DNA of 64,000 bases from Paractinoplanes maris (lineage in GTDB: Bacteria; Actinomycetota; Actinomycetes; Mycobacteriales; Micromonosporaceae): the NCBI RefSeq assembly GCF_023544465.1, contig NZ_JALPVL010000007.1, forward strand, positions 474,049 through 538,048, read 5' to 3'. Under the pieces are notes generated by a model. That model did not search any database. It was given only the letters and a program-made list of their open reading frames with translations, and was not told the origin of the DNA. This document shows positions 35,990 through 43,202 of the stretch, in pieces. Positions within the stretch are counted from its first letter, which is position 1. The number at the start of each line of letters is the position of its first letter. Position numbers and translations under genes: made by a program.

Positions 35990-36012
35990 TTTGTGTCCGG
36001 AGGGGGACTTGA
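35990..36012 (+). repeat. tRNA-proximal attachment site (23-bp direct repeat)
   Basis: Identical to 27327-27349. It covers the last 19 nucleotides of the tRNA-Leu gene (minus strand) and four bases beyond. Integration here leaves the tRNA intact, since the element supplies the same 3' end. Confidence 0.85.
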
Positions 36013-36078
36013 ACCCCCACGCCCGATAAAGGGCACTAGCACCTCAAGCTAGCGCGTCTGCCATTCCGCCACCCGGAC
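35994..36078 (-). tRNA. tRNA-Leu (anticodon GAG)
   Basis: An 85-nt class II tRNA on the minus strand. The acceptor stem GTCCGGG pairs with TCCGGAC (one G-U at its base) and the discriminator is A. The anticodon stem CTAGC/GCTAG carries loop TTGAGGT with anticodon GAG; the long variable arm is GCCC/GGGC; the T arm is GGGGG-TTCAAGT-CCCCC. CCA is not encoded. It reads CUC (and CUU) leucine codons. Its 3' end is the integration site of the neighbouring island. Confidence 0.97.
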
Positions 36079-36265
36079 CTGCACTACAGCCTACCTGGGC
36101 CGATATCCGATTTTCCAACCGGAATCGGCGACCCGGCGGGCCGCACAGGAGAGAACTTTACACGGTGCCTGGGAGGGGTTGCAGGGAGGGTGGGGCACGG
36201 ACATTCTGGGGCATACGACCGGCTTTGGTGGGGTGGTCTGGCGCCTGGAGGGTGCAGCGGGCAGC

Positions 36266-37963
36266 ATGGCCTGCGTGTCGCAGCCCTCCCCGCTTGAACC
36301 TGCCCGGCAGCGTGCGCTTGCCCTTGCCTCGTCGGGGGACCTTGCGGGAGCGCGTGCGGTGCTGGAGCACGCCGTGGAGCTGGGGAAGGTCAACCTGTCC
36401 GAGGATGACCCGGATGTGCTGGTCACGGCCCTTCAGCTGGGGACTGTTCTGCAGCAGGCCGATGATCCGTCGGCGGCTCGGCGGGTGCTCGAGGAGGCCT
36501 ACGCGGCTGGGCAGTGGCGGCTGGGCGACTCCGATGCGCTGATGGTGCGGATCTCGCACGACATCGGTGTGGTGGCTGAGGAACTGGGCAACCGGCATGA
36601 GGCTCGCAAGGCCTTCACGCGGGTGGCTGAGTTCGGGCCGGCGGCTCTCGGCGCCGGGCACCCGGCGGTCGCCCGGGCAATGGCTTATCTCGGGCCAGGT
36701 CAAGGCCCTTCCCCCGTACGCGGGGAGTTTGCGCCGCCGCAGCCGGTCGCGCAGCCCCGGCCAGCCCCGGCCGTGCCGCAACAGCAGGCTCCATCGCCAC
36801 TGGAAGCTGCGGTACCGCCACCGCAGCACAATCCGTTCCGGCCGGCCACGGCTGCGCCGGAGCAGGCTGCTTTTCCGCAGGCGCAGCCACCAGCGCAGCC
36901 CAGCCCATTCTCCGGCGACGAAGATTCCGATGCGGCGGACAACAACCCGACCAGGGTGTTCCCAGCCATTGATCCGGAAGCGCCGCCCGCGCGCCCCGGG
37001 GCGGTTCAGCCGCCGTCTCCCACCAATCAGCACGTCTGGACCGGCCCGATCGCCGAACCGCGGGCCAACCCGGTCCCGGCTCCCCGGTCCAGCCCGGTCG
37101 AGGAGCCGACAATCGCTCAGCCGATCCTCAGCCCGCCGCCCGAGCCGACGTTTCTACCGCCGGCAGCGTTCGACAGCCCCCACATCCCAGCTCAGCGCCC
37201 GGCGCCCGGCTACCCAAGCGCCCCATCGAGCAGCCCGGGCCACCCGAACACACCGTCGAACAGCCCTAACTACCCAGACCCGCCGTCGAGCGGCCCCGGT
37301 TATTCGAGCGCACCGCCAGACAGTCCCGGCTACCCGAGCGCACCGTTCGATAGCCCGGGCCACCCGGGCACGCCGGCGAACGATCACGGCTACTTGAGCG
37401 CACCGTTCAACAGTGCGGGCTACCCGGGCACGCCGGCGAGTGGCCCCGGTTACCCGGGCGCGCCGGGCAGCACCCAAGTGTTCGCGCCTGCGTACCCGTC
37501 TGACGAACCCCCTCCGTACGCGCAAGGAAGCTCGACCCCCACCGGGCGTAAGGGACTCGGGGTTTTCGCGGCTATCGCCGCTGTTCTGGCGGCCGTCATC
37601 GCGGTGGCTGCGCTGGTGTTTGTGCTTGCCAACCGTACGAGTGACTCGTCTGACAATGGCAATGTGCCAACTCTGGCGGGGCAGGCACCGACCGGTGTCG
37701 AGCTGCGGGACACCGGGACTGTCATCGACGTCACCTGGACCGATCCGACTCAGTCGTCGGTGTCCTTCATGGTCATCATGGGGCGGCCGGGGCTCGAGTT
37801 GAAGCCGGTGGGGACGCTGGGACCTGGGCAGACATCGTTCGAGATGAGTGGGCTCAATCCGAGCGTGAACTACTGCTTCGCGGTGGTCGCCGTCTACAGC
37901 GGGAACCAGTTCGCTACGTCGCCTCAGGCGTGCACGAAGCGGGCTTCGGCTACTCCACGATAG
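36266..37963 (+). CDS. TPR - proline-rich decapeptide repeat - TM - FN3 membrane protein (565 aa)
   Basis: Residues 10-145 are tetratricopeptide-like helices (ARAVLEHAVELGKVN, ARRVLEEAYAAGQWR, ARKAFTRVAEFGPAA). Residues 150-400 are disordered and proline-rich, ending in nine decapeptides (see the repeat entry). One membrane helix lies at about 430-455 (VFAAIAAVLAAVIAVAALVF), and residues 475-565 resemble a fibronectin type III domain facing outside. The N-terminus is therefore cytoplasmic, and the protein could link a cytoplasmic partner to the cell wall. The ATG was taken as the first Met before the TPRs; its GGAGGG site is 13 bases away, so an upstream GTG is possible. It is the first gene of an envelope cluster. 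Confidence 0.7.
   Translation: MACVSQPSPLEPARQRALALASSGDLAGARAVLEHAVELGKVNLSEDDPDVLVTALQLGTVLQQADDPSAARRVLEEAYAAGQWRLGDSDALMVRISHDIGVVAEELGNRHEARKAFTRVAEFGPAALGAGHPAVARAMAYLGPGQGPSPVRGEFAPPQPVAQPRPAPAVPQQQAPSPLEAAVPPPQHNPFRPATAAPEQAAFPQAQPPAQPSPFSGDEDSDAADNNPTRVFPAIDPEAPPARPGAVQPPSPTNQHVWTGPIAEPRANPVPAPRSSPVEEPTIAQPILSPPPEPTFLPPAAFDSPHIPAQRPAPGYPSAPSSSPGHPNTPSNSPNYPDPPSSGPGYSSAPPDSPGYPSAPFDSPGHPGTPANDHGYLSAPFNSAGYPGTPASGPGYPGAPGSTQVFAPAYPSDEPPPYAQGSSTPTGRKGLGVFAAIAAVLAAVIAVAALVFVLANRTSDSSDNGNVPTLAGQAPTGVELRDTGTVIDVTWTDPTQSSVSFMVIMGRPGLELKPVGTLGPGQTSFEMSGLNPSVNYCFAVVAVYSGNQFATSPQACTKRASATPR
37202..37471 (+). repeat. Nine tandem 30-bp units encoding proline-rich decapeptides
   Basis: Nine successive units of exactly 10 codons (residues 313-402) follow the consensus xPGYPxAPxx, for example SPGHPNTPSN, SPGYPSAPFD and GPGYPGAPGS. 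The protein pattern is conserved more strictly than the DNA. Such repeats form extended polyproline-like stalks and often vary in copy number between strains. Confidence 0.85.
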
Positions 37964-38090
37964 ATCTTCGTGACTCTCCGGAGAGGATGATCACGGAGAG
38001 CGACCAGACTTATCCACAACGGGTATCGAGGCTTGCCGAACTCCCCCTATGATGGCCTGCGTTCCAGGTCCAGACGGGGAGGAAGTGGCA

Positions 38091-40721
38091 GTGACCAGCG
38101 CAGACGAGGTGAGCATCGACCGGCCGAGACGCAAGTGGCGTCGCGGTTACCTGGTCACGATGGGCACCGTCCTGAGTCTTGCGGGTGGTCTTGCGCTCAC
38201 CGTGCTGGGGCTGGGTTCGGCCGATCAGGCCGTGGCCAGTTTCGACGCCGCGTCCTGGGTGTGGAGCAAGTCCAAGGGCGAGATCGCGCGGATCAACGGC
38301 GTCACGGCCAAGGTGGACACGCGGGTCGACGTGCAGAAGGCTCGCGGCCACGCCGTGCAGGTGGTGCAGAACGACCGCTTCGTGATCTTGCGGGATGTCA
38401 ACACCGGCGCGATCGGGTCGATGGATCTGACGACCTTGCAGGAGTTCTGGAATTCGTCGACCACCTCGGGCATCGGGGTGCGGGTCGCGCTGCACGAGGA
38501 TTCCGTCTTTGTGATCGACACCGTGCAGGGATTGGTGCAGCAGCTCGACCCGCGCTCGCTGGGCAATGTGGGCAATCCGCTGCGCTTCGCGCCGGGGATC
38601 GCCGGTGGGGTCTTCGACGGCAAGGGCCGGCTGTGGGTTGCGGCGCCCAGCGAGGGTACGGTCACCGCGATCACCCCCGTGCCGACCTCAGCGTCGGGTG
38701 CGCCGGCCGGCAGCGGCGAGCCGCAGCGGGTGCGCACCGAGCCGGTGGCCGAGCCGTCGCACGACCTGGCGCTGTCCACGCTGACCGACGGCGTGGCCGT
38801 GCTCGACCGCACCAACAACAAGCTGCACACCATCCGCGGCGACCAGCCGGGCAAGGACAGTCAGACGTTGCCGCTGGCCGGGCCGGGCACGCTGGCCCCG
38901 CACACCGACGGCAAGCGGGTGCCGGTGACCGTGCCCGACGCCCGGCACGTCTACGTGGTCGGTGACGACGGGTTCCGCAGCGATTTCACCGTGCCCGGTG
39001 ACGGCGAGGACCTGCAGCCCGCGGTGGCCTGGGAGGGCTACTTCTACGTGGCCGACGCCAGCGGCTCGGTGCGCGTGTTCGACTCGGCGGGCAAGCGGCA
39101 GAAGGACATCCGCTTCCGGAACCCGGGCGGGCCGCTCGAGCTCGACGTGCGCGAGGGCTATCTCTTCATCAACGCGCCGGGCTCGTCGACCGCGCGGGTC
39201 GTGGACGGCTCGCACGGGGTTCGCACGGTCAACAAGTACGCCGACGACGTGCTCGGCGGCGACGCGCCACCCACGCCGCCGCAGGCTCCTCCCCCGCCGC
39301 CCAAGCCCAAAAAGCCGGTGATCACCAAGCCCAGCGCGCCGCGCAACGTGCGAGCCGCCGCGGGTAACGCCGAGGCCCGGGTGACCTGGCAGGCCGCGCG
39401 GGACAACGGTGCCTCGATCACCCGCTACGTCGTGGCCGGGGCCGGCCGCACCTTCCAGGTGGGCGCCGACCAGCGCGCGCTGACCGTGACCGGGCTGGTC
39501 AACGGGCAGACGTACGAGTTCGCAGTGCGCGCGGTCAACAAGAAGGGCGAAGGCCCACCGCGGACGAGTAATGCCGTGCGCCCGACCTCCGAAGTGCCGG
39601 ACGCGCCGACCGCGGTGACCGCCGAGGCCAAGCCGGACGGTTCGGTGGTGGTCAGCTGGCCGCCGGCCAACGGGCAGGGCCTGGACATCCGCCGGTACAC
39701 GGTCACCGCGATCTCCGAGGGTGGCAGCGCCCCGATCGGTGAGGCCACCGAGCCCACGCTGACCATCAAGGACGGCGAGCTCGAGTACGGCAAGCAGTAC
39801 GCGTTCACCGTCGTGTCGATCAACGAGCGCGGCGCCGGGTCGAAGGCGTCACCGGTCAGCGGCAGCGTGGTGCCCTTCACCAAGCCGGGCAAGCCCGAGG
39901 GCACCGACGCGGCCACCGCCGGCGACCAGGCGGGCTCCATCCAGGTGGCGTGGCAGCCGTCGGCCGACAACGGGCGGCCGGTTACGAAATACGTGGTGAG
40001 CGCGGGCGATCAGAGCCTTGACGTCACCGACGGCACGGCGGCCACGCTGACCGGGTTCGAGGCCGGTGCCACGGTCGCGGTCGAGGTGCGCGCGGTCAAC
40101 GAGGCCGGCGAGAGCGAGCCGGGCACGGCCACCGCGCGGACCGTCGCGCTGCCGCGGATCACGGTCACCGGGGTCAACCCGACGTTCAACACGGCGACGG
40201 TGTCGTTCAGCGTCGACGCGGGTGGCGGCACGGCCAGCTGCTCGGTGGCGTCCTCCGGCGGCGGGGGCTCGGCCGCGGGCAGCTGCGGCAGCCTCAAGGT
40301 GGCGAGCCTCAAGCCGAGTACGAAGTACACGTTCACCGTCACGGCCAAGAACGCGGCGGGCACGGTGAAGGCGACCACCACCGCCACCACGGATGCGATC
40401 TTCGGCGTGGCCACCTGCAAGAACGGCGCCGAGGGGGAGACCGCGACGTACTGCAACAAGGAAGTCGACGGCCGCAACGGCAACGAGATCTTCAGCGTCA
40501 CCAAGCAGGACGACGACCGGCAGGTCGGCTGGGCCAAACCGGGCACCCGGCTGGAGGCCTACTGCAAGAAGTCGGGCGAGTTGGTGTACGCGTACATCTA
40601 CAACAACGAGAAGCGCAGCACCTGGTGGGTGCGGGTCAACTACAGCGGCAAGAACTACATCCCGTGGGCGTGGCTGAACCTCGAAGGCGGCGACAACCTG
40701 AACAACCTGCCGACCTGCTGA
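38091..40721 (+). CDS. Multi-domain fibronectin type III surface protein (876 aa)
   Basis: A single N-terminal membrane anchor (GYLVTMGTVLSLAGGLALTV, about 23-42) is followed by an extracellular beta-propeller-like region to about residue 400, a proline linker (PPTPPQAPPPPPKPKKP), three FN3 domains (about 425-505, 510-605, 610-690), a fourth FN3-like unit, and a C-terminal roughly 100-residue cysteine-containing module with an SH3-like look. The GTG start follows a GGGAGGA site by 7 bases. In actinomycetes this gene type is commonly followed by moxR, DUF58 and transglutaminase genes, as here. A role in envelope assembly or adhesion is inference. Confidence 0.8.
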   Translation: MTSADEVSIDRPRRKWRRGYLVTMGTVLSLAGGLALTVLGLGSADQAVASFDAASWVWSKSKGEIARINGVTAKVDTRVDVQKARGHAVQVVQNDRFVILRDVNTGAIGSMDLTTLQEFWNSSTTSGIGVRVALHEDSVFVIDTVQGLVQQLDPRSLGNVGNPLRFAPGIAGGVFDGKGRLWVAAPSEGTVTAITPVPTSASGAPAGSGEPQRVRTEPVAEPSHDLALSTLTDGVAVLDRTNNKLHTIRGDQPGKDSQTLPLAGPGTLAPHTDGKRVPVTVPDARHVYVVGDDGFRSDFTVPGDGEDLQPAVAWEGYFYVADASGSVRVFDSAGKRQKDIRFRNPGGPLELDVREGYLFINAPGSSTARVVDGSHGVRTVNKYADDVLGGDAPPTPPQAPPPPPKPKKPVITKPSAPRNVRAAAGNAEARVTWQAARDNGASITRYVVAGAGRTFQVGADQRALTVTGLVNGQTYEFAVRAVNKKGEGPPRTSNAVRPTSEVPDAPTAVTAEAKPDGSVVVSWPPANGQGLDIRRYTVTAISEGGSAPIGEATEPTLTIKDGELEYGKQYAFTVVSINERGAGSKASPVSGSVVPFTKPGKPEGTDAATAGDQAGSIQVAWQPSADNGRPVTKYVVSAGDQSLDVTDGTAATLTGFEAGATVAVEVRAVNEAGESEPGTATARTVALPRITVTGVNPTFNTATVSFSVDAGGGTASCSVASSGGGGSAAGSCGSLKVASLKPSTKYTFTVTAKNAAGTVKATTTATTDAIFGVATCKNGAEGETATYCNKEVDGRNGNEIFSVTKQDDDRQVGWAKPGTRLEAYCKKSGELVYAYIYNNEKRSTWWVRVNYSGKNYIPWAWLNLEGGDNLNNLPTC

Positions 40722-40745
40722 GCTGAGCTACTGGGGACAACAGAC

Positions 40746-41735
40746 GTGACGGAACCACTGCCGCCGCAGCACATCAACGGCTTCGCCGAGGTCGCGGGCG
40801 CGCTCGCCGACCGGATCGGCACGGTCGTGCTGGGCAAACCCGACGTGGTGCGGCTCGCGCTCACCGCGATGTTCGCCCAGGGGCACGTGCTGCTCGAGGA
40901 CGTTCCCGGGGTGGGCAAGACGACGCTGGCCCGGGCGCTGGCGGCGTCCATCCAGGGACAGTGGCGGCGCATCCAGTTCACGCCCGACCTGCTGCCGTCC
41001 GACGTGTCCGGTGTCACGATCTTCAACCAGGCGTCGCGCGGGTTCGAGTTCCACCCGGGGCCGGTGTTCGCCAACATCGTGATCGCCGACGAGATCAACC
41101 GGGCGTCCCCCAAGACGCAGTCGGCGCTGCTCGAGGTGATGGAGGAGCGCCGGGTCACCGTGGACGGGGTGCCGCATCCGGTGCCACAGCCGTTCCTGGT
41201 GGTGGCGACGCAGAACCCGGTCGAGATGGACGGCACCTACCGGCTGCCCGAGGCGCAGCTCGACCGGTTCCTGGTGAAGTTGTCGGTCGGTTACCCCAGC
41301 GAGGACGTCGAGGTGGAGGTGCTGCGCGGGGCGGCGCTGCGCTCCCCCGACGCGCTCGAGCCGATCACCGACACGGCCGTGATCGGCGAGATGGTGCGGA
41401 TGGCCACGCGGGTGCACATCGCTGACCCGCTGTATACGTACGCGGTGCGGTTGGCGGCCGCGACACGCAACCATCCGCAGGTGCGGGTCGGGGTCAGCCC
41501 GCGCGGGGTGATCGCCCTGACCCGGGCGGCGTGTGCGTACGCGCTGATCAACGCGCGGGGGTACGTGCTGCCGGAGGACTTTAAGACGTTGGTCGAGCCG
41601 GTGTTCGCGCACCGGGTGCTGCTGTCGGCCGACGCGCAACTGCGCGGGGTCACCGCGGCGGAGGTGCTGGCCGACGCGGTGCGTTCGGTGCCGGTGCCGC
41701 TGCCCGAGACCAACCGCGTCGCGGCCGGGGCGTGA
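40746..41735 (+). CDS. MoxR-family AAA+ ATPase (329 aa)
   Basis: Walker A DVPGVGKTTLARAL (residues about 55-68), Walker B IVIADEINRASPKTQ, and the sensor and lid regions with QNPVEMDGTYRLPEAQLDRF are all canonical for MoxR. These ATPases act as chaperones that mature partner proteins, often those with VWA or DUF58 domains encoded next to them. It starts with GTG after a GGGGA site and overlaps the DUF58 gene by four bases (GTGA), so the pair is co-translated. Confidence 0.92.
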   Translation: MTEPLPPQHINGFAEVAGALADRIGTVVLGKPDVVRLALTAMFAQGHVLLEDVPGVGKTTLARALAASIQGQWRRIQFTPDLLPSDVSGVTIFNQASRGFEFHPGPVFANIVIADEINRASPKTQSALLEVMEERRVTVDGVPHPVPQPFLVVATQNPVEMDGTYRLPEAQLDRFLVKLSVGYPSEDVEVEVLRGAALRSPDALEPITDTAVIGEMVRMATRVHIADPLYTYAVRLAAATRNHPQVRVGVSPRGVIALTRAACAYALINARGYVLPEDFKTLVEPVFAHRVLLSADAQLRGVTAAEVLADAVRSVPVPLPETNRVAAGA

Positions 41736-43165
41736 GCACACCCGCGACCGCCGGAGAGCCGCCGCTGCCGGCCGGCAGCGCTCCGCCGACCGGCGGCGGC
41801 TTCTCCCCCACCGGCGGCGGCTCTCCCGCTGGCAGCGGCTCTCCCGCTGGCAGCGGCTCTCCCGCTGGCAGCGGCTCTCGCGCCAGCGGCAGTCTCTCCT
41901 CCGGCAGCGACGCACTCTCCCCCATTGGCGACGGCTTCTCCCCCGCCAGCGGCGGCTTCTCTGCCGCCGGCACATCAGCTAGTCGCGGGCGGGTTGCGGT
42001 CGGGGATCGGCTGCGTCGGTGGCGGCGTAGCACGGGGTTGACGGCGCGCGGCTACGGGATCGTGCTCGCTGCGGTGGGGCTGCTTGTCGCTGGGTTCCGG
42101 TTCGGATATCCGGATCTGGCGATGCTCGGGGCGGCGGCGGGTGTGGCGCTGGGCTGTGCGGTGGGTTTCGCGTCGTGGCGGCCGCGCCTGGGGGTGGATC
42201 GGGTGGCGGAGCCTGATCGGGTGGCCCGGGGTGAAGCGGCGCGGATGACGCTGACGGTGCGCAATACGAGCCGGCTGCGGGCGGCCAATCTGGTGGCGTC
42301 CGACCGGTGTGGGAGCAGGGCGGTTCCCGTACCTCTGTTGCGGTTGCGGCCCGGGCGGGACACGACCGTGGGGTATCCGGTGCCGACGAGCCGGCGGGGC
42401 ATTGTGGCGATCGGGCCGTTGCGGGTGACGCGGGGGGATCCGCTCGGGCTGGTGACGCTGGCTCGGACGTACGGTGAATTGGCCGAAGTGTGGGTGCATC
42501 CGCGGATCCATCTGCTGCGGGCGGTGCCGGCGGGGATGGCGCGCAGCCTCGATGGGCGCGTCGACAAGGTGCCGCACGGGACGATCACGTTCGACACGCT
42601 GCGCGAATACGTCATCGGTGACGAGTTGCGGCGGGTGCACTGGCGTTCCAGCGCCAAGGTCGGCGAGCTGATGGTGCGCGAGCAGCTCGACACCTCCGAG
42701 CCGACGATCGTGGTGCTGCTCGATGACCGTGCCGCCGCCCATCCGGATCTCAGGGACGGGACGGCCGAATCGTTCGAGACGGCGTGTGAGGCGGCGGCGT
42801 CGATCGTGGCGGCGGCGGTGCGCGAGGACATTCCGGTCAGCCTGCATCTGATAACCGACGTGGTCAGCGGGCCTTATCTGGACGTGCTCACCCAGGCTTC
42901 GCTGCGGCCGGGCGATCTGGCGGCGACTTTGCGACGCGTACGGGCCCAGCGGCTCGGCGACACGCTCGTGTTCCTCACCGGGCCCGGTGGCCGCGATGAC
43001 CTCGGCGCGGTGAGCGCGTTGCGCGGCCCCTACTCCGTGGTGCTGGCCGGGCTGTTCGGCGACCGCGACGGCGCGCCCGTCTCGACCGGCGACGGTCTGA
43101 TCGTCATCGAGGCCGCCGACGGCGACGAGTTCGCGGCCGCGTGGGACGGGGTCCGCGGATGGTGA
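41732..43165 (+). CDS. DUF58 domain membrane protein (477 aa)
   Basis: Residues 1-85 are low-complexity Gly/Ser/Pro with four 18-bp repeats in the DNA. Two membrane helices follow at about 108-150 (YGIVLAAVGLLVAGFRFGYP and the next segment), then a soluble beta region. The DUF58 signature lies at about 295-330 (ELRRVHWRSSAKVGELMVRE), with a VWA-like IVVLLDD strand after it. DUF58 proteins work with MoxR ATPases. The start overlaps the moxR stop. The repetitive N-terminus is not usual for the family, and translation might in fact begin later. Confidence 0.88.
   Translation: MSTPATAGEPPLPAGSAPPTGGGFSPTGGGSPAGSGSPAGSGSPAGSGSRASGSLSSGSDALSPIGDGFSPASGGFSAAGTSASRGRVAVGDRLRRWRRSTGLTARGYGIVLAAVGLLVAGFRFGYPDLAMLGAAAGVALGCAVGFASWRPRLGVDRVAEPDRVARGEAARMTLTVRNTSRLRAANLVASDRCGSRAVPVPLLRLRPGRDTTVGYPVPTSRRGIVAIGPLRVTRGDPLGLVTLARTYGELAEVWVHPRIHLLRAVPAGMARSLDGRVDKVPHGTITFDTLREYVIGDELRRVHWRSSAKVGELMVREQLDTSEPTIVVLLDDRAAAHPDLRDGTAESFETACEAAASIVAAAVREDIPVSLHLITDVVSGPYLDVLTQASLRPGDLAATLRRVRAQRLGDTLVFLTGPGGRDDLGAVSALRGPYSVVLAGLFGDRDGAPVSTGDGLIVIEAADGDEFAAAWDGVRGW
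41813..41884 (+). repeat. Four 18-bp tandem repeats in the DUF58 gene
   Basis: Units of GGCAGCGGCTCTCCCGCT, encoding Gly-Ser-Gly-Ser-Pro-Ala. The two central copies (41831-41848, 41849-41866) are identical and the outer two diverge by one to three bases. Because the unit is a multiple of three, changes in copy number would keep the frame and only alter the length of the cytoplasmic or linker tail. Confidence 0.85.
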
Positions 43166-43202
43166 GCCGGGTGCTAGCAGCCGTGTGGGGTGGGGGCTGC
43201 GG

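Larger units (their letters stand above)
27327..36012. mobile_element. 8.7-kb genomic island integrated in tRNA-Leu(GAG)
   Basis: The island is bounded by 23-bp direct repeats of the tRNA-Leu 3' end. In order it holds an AbrB-like gene, a decayed tyrosine recombinase, a serine-recombinase scrap, a 1797-residue kinase/ATPase/GAF/GGDEF protein, a short coding remnant, an intact tyrosine integrase, three 33-bp tandem repeats and a 26-bp hairpin, next to the intact tRNA. The integrase adjacent to the tRNA end is the canonical layout. There are no conjugation, replication or phage genes, so it is either a minimal integrative element or the reduced remains of a larger one. Confidence 0.8.

Noticed and set aside
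37974..37985. Palindrome CTCTCCGGAGAG after the TPR/FN3 gene
   Set aside because: Too short, with no T-run, to call a terminator, and no repeat of it was seen at neighbouring promoters.
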